A DNA stretch of 64,000 nt from CAYTGM01 sp964437365. GTDB lineage: Bacteria; Sumerlaeota; Sumerlaeia; SLMS01. Shown one piece after another: positions 9,018 through 17,739 of the stretch. The first letter of the stretch is position 1, and every line of letters begins with the position of its first letter. Made by a program: the position numbers and the translations under genes. The stretch is from positions 62,001 through 126,000 of the forward strand of contig CAYTGM010000012.1 in assembly GCA_964437365.1 (NCBI GenBank), given 5' to 3'. The notes beneath the pieces are model-generated. The model made no database searches. It saw only the letters and a program-made list of their open reading frames with translations, and was not told where the DNA came from.

Positions 9018-10238
9018 ATGTTCCTAAAATCTCTTGGCGGTAATTTCCATATGGACTCTCAAGACCTCGAATTACTCATATTGAGTGGCCCTCCACTCTC
9101 TCGATCCCATGGAACAGGTAGTCAGATGACCTTTCTTCTCGATGGGTTTACGGGGCATTATCATCATCTTTATTGGGAGAGCACCGTTCATGGGTTGAGT
9201 GAAGACCCTTCTCATTCCGATATTCTTGAGGATATTGTTTTCCGCTGGCCGATACGTGGAAAACAGTTAAGTTCGCGATTACTCTCGAAACTTGGCTTGT
9301 CCTGGTGGAAAAATGATCGCGTTAACAAGGGGTGGCTGAAGCCAATCCTCAAAAAGCGTCGGATCAATCCCGATCTGATTTACTGTATCATTGCCTCCGA
9401 ACAGGAAGCAAAAAGAGCCTGCTCCCTTGTGAGTCAGTTTCGGAAACCCTATGTTGTACACCTCATGGATCTGCAGACTGTGGAAGGAATCAACCCTCAG
9501 ACAATGCCAGGCTGGAAGCAGCTTCTCAGCCGGGCTGACCATGTCTTTGCTTTGAGCACTTCTCTCGCTCGAGAAGCCCGCCGGGGTGGGGCTAGAGATG
9601 TTGAAATCCTTAATTTTGGTAGAGCATATACACCTCTGAAAGCAAGTTATCCCGGTGAAGGCCAGCCTCTCAAAGTCGTGATGGTAGGCAGCTTGCAATA
9701 TACAGATGGTCTGGAGCTCCTTGCTGAATCATGGGATGATGTTAAGGACTGCTTCCCAGGTGTAGAGCTGCACTATTGTGGAAGAGAAGATATGGTTCGG
9801 TTTTTACCTGATAGGCTTCGTTCAGAAGTTAACTATCGTGGTTTTTTTCAGGACTCGAAAGACTTAGATAAAGCAACAGCTGGCTGTCACCTTGCCTACC
9901 TGCCCGGCCCATCAAAACTGCCCGAAGAAGACTGCTACAGCAGCTATTCCATACCTTCACGGCTGACTGACTATCTAATGCTGGGATTACCTGTGGTTGC
10001 CAATGTCAAGAGCGAGTCTGCAACGGGTCTGTTCTTGAATTCAGTAGAAAGTGCAGGGGTTAAGCTCTTGAGGAAGGATCAAACAATTCCAGAGTTGTTT
10101 CATGATATTCTAAGTTCAAGAGAGGACTGGGAAAAAGGAAGTCAAAGGAATCGTGAATTTGCTCTGGAACACCTGGATATACAAGGTATACGTGAGCGTC
10201 TCTTTCAGAGCTTTCGAGAAGTCATTAGAGAGGGTTAA
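9018..10238 (+). CDS. Glycosyltransferase, GT4-like (GT-B fold)
   Basis: This is a 406-residue cytoplasmic protein. The N-terminal half has an acceptor-domain pattern (ELLILSGPPLSRSHGTGSQM, later PYVVHLMDLQTVEGI). The C-terminal half has the nucleotide-sugar Rossmann pattern: KVVMVGSLQYTDGLELLAES, then NYRGFFQDSKDLDKATAGCH, YLPGPSK and the ending SIPSRLTDYLMLGLPVVANV, where a GT4 member would have its Glu-containing loop. The canonical EGxxxxxxEA motif is not obvious, so the sub-family is uncertain. An internal ATG at 9051 is an alternative start; neither has a strong Shine-Dalgarno. The gene is alone between divergent and convergent neighbours, so sugar donor and acceptor cannot be inferred. 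Confidence 0.75.
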   Translation: MFLKSLGGNFHMDSQDLELLILSGPPLSRSHGTGSQMTFLLDGFTGHYHHLYWESTVHGLSEDPSHSDILEDIVFRWPIRGKQLSSRLLSKLGLSWWKNDRVNKGWLKPILKKRRINPDLIYCIIASEQEAKRACSLVSQFRKPYVVHLMDLQTVEGINPQTMPGWKQLLSRADHVFALSTSLAREARRGGARDVEILNFGRAYTPLKASYPGEGQPLKVVMVGSLQYTDGLELLAESWDDVKDCFPGVELHYCGREDMVRFLPDRLRSEVNYRGFFQDSKDLDKATAGCHLAYLPGPSKLPEEDCYSSYSIPSRLTDYLMLGLPVVANVKSESATGLFLNSVESAGVKLLRKDQTIPELFHDILSSREDWEKGSQRNREFALEHLDIQGIRERLFQSFREVIREG

Positions 10239-10254
10239 ATCAGGCTGTATTCAC

Positions 10255-12138
10255 TCATTGACTGGCTCTGCCACGGTTTGGCGCATTGTTCTGCCTCTGT
10301 CCCGGTGGCAGGCGATTCATGTTTGATCCTGGACCAAACAGACTTCCTCTTGGGGGAGCCCCACGAGGTCCTAAATCGGGAGGTCCAATCGTACTTTTCC
10401 AGACGAAAAGATCGCTGGTAAATTGAGAATTCGCATATTGATCGGGATACTGCTGTTGAATGAACAATTCAAGCCGCGGCGATTCAAAATGTCTTGCCGC
10501 ATAGAGCAAAGCAACATGGGCCATCGCTTCTTCGAATGTAAAGCTGGACCCTTCGCTCAAAATACTCTCATGGACAAGGCGGGTGACCTGCCTCGCAGGA
10601 ACTTGCGATAATCCTGCCTTTTGCACTAAATCCTGATTTAGTTTACTGACTATCTGTATAACCCTAAGCAGGGCAGGGCCCTCTTCGGCCACGAACTTAC
10701 TCCCCTCTGTTTCCGCACCCATTCTCTGGTTCACAAGGTTAACAGCCTGATCCCAACTCATGTTGGACGCCAATGTGGAGAAATTCAGGTTCCACTCTGC
10801 CGTGTCAAATGCGACTCCATTTTCAGGAAGGGAAAGTTCAGGGAGAGCTGGAAGTTGTATAGCAGGCAGAGCTGGTAATGACGATATCTGTCCATTCTCA
10901 TCTGTTTTCGGTGGAGAAATAACAACCGTCTGGTCAGCCTTAACAGTTTCCTGGGAAGAAACAGTCGATTCCGAGGTGCTAGTCGCGATTGAGGTGCTCG
11001 AAGATGTTCTCGAACCATTTCGCATCAGAGCTATACTGATAAGAACACCAATGACCATGAAAGCGACCACAGCTATAAAGATGGGAATACCGCGCCTCTT
11101 TGTGCTCTTGACGCTGATGCTACCTGTGGGAACGACTGTGGCAGGTGTGAATTCCTCTCCTTTGAGGTATCTTAGGGTTCTGTCTATCGCTTCGATCAGT
11201 TCGCCCCAGGATTGATGACGGTTTCCAGGGTCTTTGCTTGTCATTTTCTCAATGAGTGCACCAACAGCGCCCCCTGCCTGTTCCTTAAGGCTGTCTGGAA
11301 TAGGCAAAGGTTCATTTACATGCTTCATCAAGACATCAAAAGGTGTTGTTGATTCAAATGGTCGTCGGCCAGTCAGCAGCGTAAATAATGTACAACCCAT
11401 CGAGTATATATCGGACCGCGCATCCACTCCTTTTCCAAGAGCCTGCTCTGGTGCCATATAGTTGGGTGTACCAATGACGGAGCCCGAGTTTGTAAGATTT
11501 AAATCAACGTCAAGACGTTTCGCGAGTCCGAAGTCCATGACCTTGATGCCACCATCTTTAGTTCTGAAAAGGTTCGATGGTTTGATATCACGATGAACAA
11601 TATTCTTTTCAGCTGCGTAGGCGAGCCCTTCTGCGGCACTTCGCACAACATCGAGGGCTTCTTCCTCTGAAAGAAAGCCTTTTCGGCGAAGTCTCTCTCC
11701 AAGGTCTTCTCCCTCAACATACTCAAGAACGATATAAGGCCAGGGTCCCGTGCTCTCAAAGGCATATACGGCCACAATGTTTTGATGGTTAAGTCTGGCA
11801 GACGCTTTCGCCTCAGACTTCAATCTCTCGAGACTCGTGGCGTTTTCTGCAATCTCAGGGGCGATAATCTTCAGAGCTACAGGTCGATCTAACTCTTCGT
11901 CATGAGCTTTATAGACAAGCCCCATTCCACCACGACCAAGAAGCTTCTCCAGCTCGAACTTGCCGAGTTTTTTCGGAGTCTCCCCCTTGAAGAATGCACT
12001 GGGTGACCCTTTAATCCCGGAGTCCTTCATGGGTAGGGGTTTCTGGTCGTCCCCTAACATAACCGTGGGGTTCGTCGCCGGCGTATGCTGCTCCTGATCC
12101 GGTTCAGCTTTTTCTTTGTCTGCTGAGTTTTTTTCCAC
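10255..12138 (-). CDS. Transmembrane serine/threonine protein kinase
   Basis: The 627-residue product has a full Hanks-type kinase domain: Gly-rich loop LGRGGMGLVYKA (67-78), catalytic Lys90 in VALKI, HRDIKPSN (182-189), DFG (202-204) and GTPNYMAPEQ (223-232). A single membrane helix (351-372) follows a basic stretch (KSTKRRG). The extracytoplasmic part is Ser/Thr- and Pro-rich, then a helical region of ~150 residues of no recognised family, ending in a Gly/Pro/Arg/Asn-rich tail. The start is a GTG. Such kinases sense envelope signals and phosphorylate cytoplasmic targets; no cognate phosphatase is adjacent. It converges with the glycosyltransferase gene 16 bp away. Confidence 0.93.
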   Translation of the reverse strand: MEKNSADKEKAEPDQEQHTPATNPTVMLGDDQKPLPMKDSGIKGSPSAFFKGETPKKLGKFELEKLLGRGGMGLVYKAHDEELDRPVALKIIAPEIAENATSLERLKSEAKASARLNHQNIVAVYAFESTGPWPYIVLEYVEGEDLGERLRRKGFLSEEEALDVVRSAAEGLAYAAEKNIVHRDIKPSNLFRTKDGGIKVMDFGLAKRLDVDLNLTNSGSVIGTPNYMAPEQALGKGVDARSDIYSMGCTLFTLLTGRRPFESTTPFDVLMKHVNEPLPIPDSLKEQAGGAVGALIEKMTSKDPGNRHQSWGELIEAIDRTLRYLKGEEFTPATVVPTGSISVKSTKRRGIPIFIAVVAFMVIGVLISIALMRNGSRTSSSTSIATSTSESTVSSQETVKADQTVVISPPKTDENGQISSLPALPAIQLPALPELSLPENGVAFDTAEWNLNFSTLASNMSWDQAVNLVNQRMGAETEGSKFVAEEGPALLRVIQIVSKLNQDLVQKAGLSQVPARQVTRLVHESILSEGSSFTFEEAMAHVALLYAARHFESPRLELFIQQQYPDQYANSQFTSDLFVWKSTIGPPDLGPRGAPPRGSLFGPGSNMNRLPPGQRQNNAPNRGRASQ

Positions 12139-12330
12139 AACCTGACTCGATATCTAATATTCAAGAGGATCATAAGGAACAAACACGTCAGGTCAAACAA
12201 GAAGAATAGATAAACGCTCTTCAGTTGGGGGAAAGTCCCATCATTTGAATCATCCGGCCTGCTTGACCCAGTGAAACTCGAAAACAGAGAATGCTCCTGA
12301 CAAAATCCACCTTGGGAGTCGGAAAAATTG

Positions 12331-12618
12331 ATGCGAAATGCAAAGCCTCAAGTCAGTATCAAGTACTGTACAGGGTGCAAATGGCTCCTGCGAGCAGCCT
12401 GGCTTGCCCAGGAACTTCTCTCAACCTTCGAGAACAGACTCGAAAAAGTCGAACTCATTCCTGGCGAAGGGGGGATATTCGAAATTCAAGTGGATCGTGA
12501 GGTCATCTGGAACCGAAAAACAGATGGAGGCTTCCCGCAGGCAGCAGAATTAAAGAGACGCGTTCGAGATCTTTGTTTCCCGAAGGAAGACCTTGGACAT
12601 AGTGACCAGGCACCCTGA
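12331..12618 (+). CDS. Rdx family (SelT/SelW/SelH-like) thioredoxin-fold protein
   Basis: This 95-residue protein has the compact Rdx pattern: a first strand VSIKYC, the redox motif CTGCKW, a long helix (WLAQELLSTFENRL), the strand pair ELIPGEGGIFEIQVDREVIW, and a C-terminal helix with FPQAAELKRRVRDL. It carries CxxC, where eukaryotic SelW has CxxU, so no selenocysteine is needed. Family members are small thiol-redox proteins of poorly defined substrate. A TTG at 12328 precedes the chosen ATG. The gene converges with the dehydrogenase gene 12 bp away and has no obvious operon partner. Confidence 0.82.
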   Translation: MRNAKPQVSIKYCTGCKWLLRAAWLAQELLSTFENRLEKVELIPGEGGIFEIQVDREVIWNRKTDGGFPQAAELKRRVRDLCFPKEDLGHSDQAP

Positions 12619-12630
12619 CCTTTTTCCCGA

Positions 12631-13893
12631 TTAAGGAAACAATCCACGCATCTGTTTCTCGATTCCAACATTATGGATGCCTATACAGAGAGCCGCCGTT
12701 CTCATATCCATTCCTCGTGATTTGGCGTAGCTTGTTGTTCCCATAAAGGCGCGGCGTATCAATTGTTGTAGCCTGTTGTCTACTTCCTCTGCGGTCCAGA
12801 AATACATCTGGATCGCCTGTACCCACTCAAAATAGGAGACAATAACGCCGCCAGCGTTACAGAGGATGTCAGGAATAACGAAAATGTCCTCCTTCGCTTC
12901 ACGAAGAAAAAAGTCCGCATCTTCGGTACAGGGACCGTTTGCTGCCTCTGCAAAGATCTTACACTTCAGGTTTTTTGCCATTTCTCCTGTAACCTGGAGT
13001 TCAAGAGCTGCGGGGATGACGATATCGCACTGGACGGCAAAAAACTCCTCTTTAGAAACCTTTTCCTCATCGATCCCCGCGTATCCTTTGAGAAGCCTGT
13101 TCTTCTCGGTGTATTGCAACACATCGGGTATGTCGAACCCGGAAGGGCGGAGATAATGCCCACTTGCATCGGCAAGCCCTATAACCTTGGTGCCACGCTC
13201 GTGCAAGCCAGCCGCTGTAACCGAACCTACGTTACCAAATCCCTGGATAATCGCGGTAGACTCTGAAAGTTTAACCCCAGTCTGCTTAACAGATTCTTCT
13301 ATACAGTAGATGACACCATTACCTGTGGCTTCACGTCTTCCGAGAGTGCCGTACACAGCTACCGGTTTACCGGTGATGATCTGAGGACAGTTTGCCCCTG
13401 TTGTCATCGAATAGGTATCGTAGATCCACGCCATCACCTGTTCATCCGTTCCCATGTCCGGTGCCATGACGTCGGTGTTGGGTCCAATGAAGGGAAGGAT
13501 TTCCTGTGTGAAACGACGTGTGAGTCGTTCAAGCTCACTCGGCTTCAGTTTAGTCGGGTCGCAATTCACCCCACCCTTGGCACCACCGAAGGGGAGATTC
13601 AGCAGGCCGCACTTCCATGACATCAACATGGCCAAAGCCGTTACTTCTCCCACATCCACTTTTGGACTGAAGCGGAGGCCACCCTTGCCAGGCCCAGCAG
13701 TTAGCGAATGCTGTACACGTATCCCCGTAAACATCTCTGTTCGTCCATCTTCCATCCCCGTGGGAATACTGACGATGACTGTTCTTTTTGGCAGTGTCAG
13801 CCTTTGAATAATACCTTCATTCAAATCAACCAGCTCTTTCACTGAGTTGAGCTGTCGAAGTGACTGTTGGTAGAACGCTGATTCCTGTAACAT
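12631..13893 (-). CDS. gdhA: Glutamate (Glu/Leu/Phe/Val) dehydrogenase
   Basis: The enzyme interconverts glutamate and 2-oxoglutarate plus ammonia with NAD(P)H. The 420-residue length fits the short hexameric class. Substrate-binding and catalytic lysines are visible in GPGKGGLRF, MSWKCGLLNLPFGGAKGG (Lys94, Lys106) and the downstream conserved Asp in APDMGTDEQVM. The Rossmann motif GFGNVGSVTA lies near residue 215. An acidic residue at the end of the second strand would indicate NAD, but here it reads LADASG, so cofactor use is not clear. The gene is monocistronic with no strong Shine-Dalgarno. A Leu or Phe dehydrogenase is less likely given the length. Confidence 0.94.
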   Translation of the reverse strand: MLQESAFYQQSLRQLNSVKELVDLNEGIIQRLTLPKRTVIVSIPTGMEDGRTEMFTGIRVQHSLTAGPGKGGLRFSPKVDVGEVTALAMLMSWKCGLLNLPFGGAKGGVNCDPTKLKPSELERLTRRFTQEILPFIGPNTDVMAPDMGTDEQVMAWIYDTYSMTTGANCPQIITGKPVAVYGTLGRREATGNGVIYCIEESVKQTGVKLSESTAIIQGFGNVGSVTAAGLHERGTKVIGLADASGHYLRPSGFDIPDVLQYTEKNRLLKGYAGIDEEKVSKEEFFAVQCDIVIPAALELQVTGEMAKNLKCKIFAEAANGPCTEDADFFLREAKEDIFVIPDILCNAGGVIVSYFEWVQAIQMYFWTAEEVDNRLQQLIRRAFMGTTSYAKSRGMDMRTAALCIGIHNVGIEKQMRGLFP

Positions 13894-14084
13894 AAAAAGT
13901 CCGATCGAGAAGAAAGTTCGTGCAGTGACTTTGCTGAGTAAAATTTGGACCGTGGCTGAGCGTCAAATCTAAAGAGAAAAAGATCACAAACTTCTCGAGA
14001 ACTTATCTCTCAAACAGAGGAAAACTCGTTGCACCAAATCTCTTCCAGGTCTTTTTTGCAGATATTAGATTTCAGGAGAAAGCG

Positions 14085-15140
14085 TTGAAAGTTCTCGTAA
14101 CAGGCAGCAGCGGACTCATCGGCTCAGAAGCCGTATTACATTATGACCGACAGGGAGATCAGGTTCTAGGCATCGATAATAACATGCGGGCATCCTTCTT
14201 CGGTCCCGAAGGCGATACAACCTGGAATTTAAACCGGATCAAGAAGGCGAGCAAAAACTTTTCGCCTCACGCGATAGACATCAGGGATCGCGAAGAAATT
14301 TTTTCTTTCTTCAAAGAAAATTCCCCCGAGTTTATCATTCATTGTGCTGCACAACCCTCCCATGATAAGGCACGAGATATTCCAGTTCTCGATTTCGAAG
14401 TGAACGCACTCGGGACTCTCAATCTACTTGAGGCCATGCGCTTATATGCTCCAGAAGCGGTTTTTGTTCATCTGAGTACCAATAAAGTGTACGGAGACGC
14501 CCCAAACGAACTCCCCCTTAAAGAAGAAGAGACCCGGTGGGAGTACGCACGTGAAGAGAACTTCAATGGTATTAATGAAGAACTTCGCATAGACCGCTCA
14601 ACTCATTCATTGATGGGTGCTTCCAAGTTATCGGCAGACATTATGGCTCAAGAGTACGGGCGATACTATGGACTTCATGTTGGTGTCTTTCGTGGAGGCT
14701 GTCTCACAGGTCCTTCCCATAGTGGGGTTCAACTCCATGGCTTTCTGAATTATCTTGTTCGCGTGGGAGTCCGAGCTGGGAAGTATAACATTTTCGGATA
14801 TAAGGGAAAGCAAGTCCGCGACAATATACACAGCGCCGATGTGATCGCCGCCTTTGATGCTTTTCGTCAGAACCCTCAACCAGGAGAAGTCTATAACCTG
14901 GGCGGAGGACGAGAAAACTCTGTCTCTATTCTCGAGGCTATCTCAATGGTAGAAGAACTGACAGGAAACAAGATCGAAACAACCTATGTCGATGAAAACC
15001 GCATTGGGGATCATATCTGTTATATCTCAGATATGACCAAATTTAAGACTCACTATCCGCAATGGAAGTTAAGGCGCTCTCTACACGATATACTTGAGGA
15101 AATGGTGCGGCAAACGATCGAACTCGAGTCGAAGAACTAG
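14085..15140 (+). CDS. NAD-dependent nucleoside-sugar epimerase (CDP-paratose 2-epimerase-like)
   Basis: This 351-residue extended SDR has GSSGLIG (residues 7-13) for NAD binding and HCAAQPSHD (86-94), a stretch typical of CDP-paratose/CDP-tyvelose 2-epimerases. STNKVYGDAPN (131-141) is also present. At the catalytic YxxxK position the sequence is MGASK: Met177 replaces Tyr, while Lys181 is kept. The start is TTG with an AGGAGA Shine-Dalgarno 5-6 nt upstream. It probably prepares an activated sugar for a surface polysaccharide, but without other sugar-pathway genes nearby the substrate is unknown. The replaced Tyr leaves the catalytic mechanism in question. Confidence 0.85.
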   Translation: MKVLVTGSSGLIGSEAVLHYDRQGDQVLGIDNNMRASFFGPEGDTTWNLNRIKKASKNFSPHAIDIRDREEIFSFFKENSPEFIIHCAAQPSHDKARDIPVLDFEVNALGTLNLLEAMRLYAPEAVFVHLSTNKVYGDAPNELPLKEEETRWEYAREENFNGINEELRIDRSTHSLMGASKLSADIMAQEYGRYYGLHVGVFRGGCLTGPSHSGVQLHGFLNYLVRVGVRAGKYNIFGYKGKQVRDNIHSADVIAAFDAFRQNPQPGEVYNLGGGRENSVSILEAISMVEELTGNKIETTYVDENRIGDHICYISDMTKFKTHYPQWKLRRSLHDILEEMVRQTIELESKN

Positions 15141-15153
15141 ATTGGTTGCCAAG

Positions 15154-15301
15154 AGTAGTATCCGAATAGAGGGTGACTGGGAGTGCCCCATTTAATACCC
15201 TGAAAACCTGGGAATAGTCGTGCTATATAGAGGGTTTGGGGATGCCAATGGAAGTGCCTGCAGTCAGCTTGTATCGGACAGGGTATTTTGCAGGCACTCT
15301 A
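15154..15301 (+). repeat. Dispersed non-coding repeat A, copy 2, with competing hairpins
   Basis: Gap-free partner of 8065-8212 (~74% identity by manual count), placed just after the epimerase stop codon. It contains two inverted-repeat systems. A long one pairs gagtgcc (15181-15187) with ggcactc (15293-15299) and aataccctg (15194-15202) with cagggtatt (15279-15287), 16 bp in all. A local one pairs agtgcctgca (15253-15262) perfectly with tgcaggcact (15289-15298). Both use the same 3' arm, so they exclude each other. The segment is non-coding in all frames. Confidence 0.82.
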
Positions 15302-15305
15302 ACCA

Positions 15306-15342
15306 GAAAACGAAAAATCGACCGAAGAAAACTCCGGTCGAT
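15306..15342 (-). terminator. Rho-independent terminator of htpG
   Basis: Read on the minus strand, atcgaccg (15342-15335) and cggtcgat (15324-15317) form a perfect 8-bp stem with a 10-nt loop, followed by a T-rich stretch interrupted once by C-G. It lies about 37 bp past the htpG stop codon. Confidence 0.7.
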
Positions 15343-15378
15343 CGTTCTATCTTATCTGGCAAGCTGGTTTTGTGAAGT

Positions 15379-17253
15379 TTATTTTCCAGCTGCTTTGGTC
15401 AAAAGCTGATTAAGTCTATCAACCATGGCACGAGGGTCGAACAGCAGGCCTGCACCCAACAATGCGTTGTCCATGAGTTGATCAACGAGCGACTTCGCAA
15501 AGTCTTCCTGATCTCCCTTCAGGTTGTTAAGTTGAATAATCAATGGGTGGGAAGGATTCACCTCGAGTGTTAGCCCTGCGCCACTGAAACTCTCGGCGTT
15601 TTGATTGGTCTGGTGAAGAAGCCTTTGCATAGAGGCCGTCATGTGGCCATCGGTAACGACAGCAGCAGGGTTTTTGACCAATCTCTTACTGACGCGTACA
15701 CTACCAACTTTGTCGCCCAGGTGACTTTTGATCCATCCACAAAGCTCTTCGGCAACTGAATCTTCAAGGGCCTCTTCAGACTTGTCTATCTCGGGGAGAT
15801 CCAGGTCGCCGCGATCCGCAGACTTGATTTCTTTCTCTTCGAAGGTCTTCAGGTTATCGAAAACAAAGTCGTCGATCTGGTCATAGGTATAGATCACTTC
15901 ATAATCGCGAGCCTGGAGTGCTTCTACGTAAGGTCCTGCCTCAATCGCTGCACGCGATGCGCCATTGATATAATAGATATCTTTCTGGCCATCCACCATG
16001 CGATCGATGTACTCCTGGAGACTGATCGTTTTACCTTTTTCCGTCTTCGACGTCTCAAAGCGAAGAAGCTTGGCCAATGCATCACGATGTTCAAAATCTG
16101 TGATGGCGCCTTCCTTTAGAAAACGACCAAACGTGTCATAAAACTTCTGATATTTCTCAGCGTCTTTCTTTGCTTCTTCACCGAAGAACTTGAGCAGCCT
16201 GTTTGTGATAACACGACCGATCTTGCGAATCAGTGCGCTGTCCTGCATGGACTCACGAGAGATATTCAGCGGTATATCATCACTGTCAATCACGCCTCGG
16301 GCAAATCGCAACCACTCGGGGAGAAGATTCTCTGGATGCTTTTCGATGAGAACCTTGCGACAGTATAGATCAACGCCAGGCTCCATCTTTCCGAAGCCCA
16401 TGCTCTCCATATTTGTTTGAGGTACAAACAGTAGAGCTTTGATGGAGAGAGGGGCATCTGCTGAGAAATGTAATCTATACTGAGGCTCATCAAATGCATT
16501 GGCGATGAATCGATAGAACTCGGTGTATTCTTCTTCTTTAATGTCTGATTTGCTGCGTGTCCAGATAGCATCAATTGTGTTTGCTTTTTCACCGGCAACA
16601 TCTACTGGGAAGGGAACAAAGCTTGAGAAGCGTTTGATCACATCTTTAACGGTCGCATCCTTGGCGAATTCTTTCGCCTCTTCTTTCAGATGAAGAGTGA
16701 TCTTAGTTCCGCGCTCTGCGCTTTCTGATGGAGAGATGGTGTATTCGCCCGTACCTTCACTCTCCCATTTCCACCCTTTAGAATCCTGGTGGAACGACTT
16801 TGTTTCAACGACAACTCTGTCAGCGCCCATAAACGCACTATAGAACCCCACGCCAAACTGGCCGATCAGGTTCGGGGAAGCGTTGCCTTCTTTCGCTGCT
16901 TCCAGTGCTTTCGACATGAACTGCTTGGTGCCGGAGTGGGCGATCGTTCCCAGGTTCTCGGAGAGCTCGTCCCGAGTCATGCCGATACCATTATCTTTGA
17001 TGGTGAAGAGATTCTTCTCTTCATCGAGTTCGATGCTGATTTTCAGCTCATCGTCTTTGCCCGGGAGTTCGGGATTGACGAGAAACTGGTGGCGAACTTT
17101 CTCAAGGGCGTCAGCGGCGTTGGAGACCAGCTCGCGGACGAAAATCTCTTTATTCGTGTAGAGAGAATTGATAACAATGTCGAGTAGCTGTTTAATCTCT
17201 GCCTGAAAGGCATGAGTCTCGACACCGGCTTGTTCTTTCTCTGTTGTTTCCAT
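15379..17253 (-). CDS. htpG: Molecular chaperone HtpG (Hsp90)
   Basis: HtpG is the cytosolic bacterial Hsp90, a dimeric ATP-dependent chaperone. The 624 residues match the family. The N-terminal ATPase has FQAEIKQLLDIVINSLY, REL-VSNAADAL with the catalytic Glu and Mg-binding Asn, DNGIGM and GQFGVGFYS. The middle domain has the NISRESMQ motif and the C-terminal dimerisation domain is complete. The start was set at the ATG at 17253, where a GAGGTG Shine-Dalgarno precedes METTEKEQ. The open frame extends 43 codons further up, but that segment has no family match and enters a palindrome-rich non-coding region. No HrcA-type CIRCE repeat was seen upstream. Confidence 0.96.
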   Translation of the reverse strand: METTEKEQAGVETHAFQAEIKQLLDIVINSLYTNKEIFVRELVSNAADALEKVRHQFLVNPELPGKDDELKISIELDEEKNLFTIKDNGIGMTRDELSENLGTIAHSGTKQFMSKALEAAKEGNASPNLIGQFGVGFYSAFMGADRVVVETKSFHQDSKGWKWESEGTGEYTISPSESAERGTKITLHLKEEAKEFAKDATVKDVIKRFSSFVPFPVDVAGEKANTIDAIWTRSKSDIKEEEYTEFYRFIANAFDEPQYRLHFSADAPLSIKALLFVPQTNMESMGFGKMEPGVDLYCRKVLIEKHPENLLPEWLRFARGVIDSDDIPLNISRESMQDSALIRKIGRVITNRLLKFFGEEAKKDAEKYQKFYDTFGRFLKEGAITDFEHRDALAKLLRFETSKTEKGKTISLQEYIDRMVDGQKDIYYINGASRAAIEAGPYVEALQARDYEVIYTYDQIDDFVFDNLKTFEEKEIKSADRGDLDLPEIDKSEEALEDSVAEELCGWIKSHLGDKVGSVRVSKRLVKNPAAVVTDGHMTASMQRLLHQTNQNAESFSGAGLTLEVNPSHPLIIQLNNLKGDQEDFAKSLVDQLMDNALLGAGLLFDPRAMVDRLNQLLTKAAGK

Positions 17254-17416
17254 AGGGCACACCTCAATCATTTGAATCACAGTTAAGAGAGGGAGAGTGC
17301 AAAGTGAGGACCAGTTTGGGGGATTCGAACTGAGTAGGGTTGCTACGTGTTCTCTGCTTTCCGGAAGGGTTAATCCCACCAAACGTAGTAAGGTTTGATG
17401 TTGCCGGTCTCTCCAT

Positions 17417-17511
17417 CGCTCCTCTGGAGCGATTGGCTTTGGAGGCTCGCGGACCCGGGGCTGCGCGCAAGGCGCTGACCCCGGGCTACTCGCTTTGACC
17501 CCTCTGGGGTC
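17417..17511. repeat. GC-rich cluster of three palindromes
   Basis: Three stems occur in 95 bp: cgctcc-tct-ggagcg (17417-17431), cccgggg (17454-17460) paired with ccccggg (17479-17485), and gacccc-tct-ggggtc (17497-17511). The outer two share the same 6-bp arm, 3-nt tct loop architecture with different arm sequences. Local GC is far above its surroundings. From memory this layout resembles REP-like intergenic repeats seen in planctomycete-type genomes; I cannot verify that here. Confidence 0.6.
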
Positions 17512-17699
17512 TTAAGATTATGTCATTTGCCGAAATGTCTGGGAAGGTCGGTGTCTATCGGAGCCAATGACCTCCGGTAGGCTTTGCGAATGCTCACCAA
17601 CCAAGAAGCTGCTGTTTCGAAGACGCTCTGCGCCTTCTCTGGCAATCTTTAGAGGCTATGTCTCATCTCGTAACCATGTTCACTCTTTTGGCAGAAAGA

Positions 17700-17734
17700 G
17701 CTTCTAACTATTGCATTCAGCGATAGTTAGAAGC
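17700..17734 (-). terminator. Hairpin, probable terminator of the kelch-like gene
   Basis: gcttctaacta (17700-17710) and tagttagaagc (17724-17734) form a perfect 11-bp stem with a 13-nt loop, directly after the stop codon at 17740 on the minus strand. Only a short CTCTTT follows, so termination may be weak. Confidence 0.55.
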
Positions 17735-17739
17735 CTTCA

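Larger units (their letters stand above)
17254..17739. other. Non-coding interval of 486 bp
   Basis: Between htpG and the kelch-like gene. It holds the htpG leader, the GC-rich palindrome cluster at 17417-17511 and the hairpin at 17700-17734. The remaining ~190 bp (17512-17699) shows no credible reading frame or RNA gene. Confidence 0.6.

Noticed and set aside
17254..17382. N-terminal 43-codon extension of HtpG
   Set aside because: Hsp90 proteins begin at the chosen ATG, which has a good Shine-Dalgarno; the extension has no family match.
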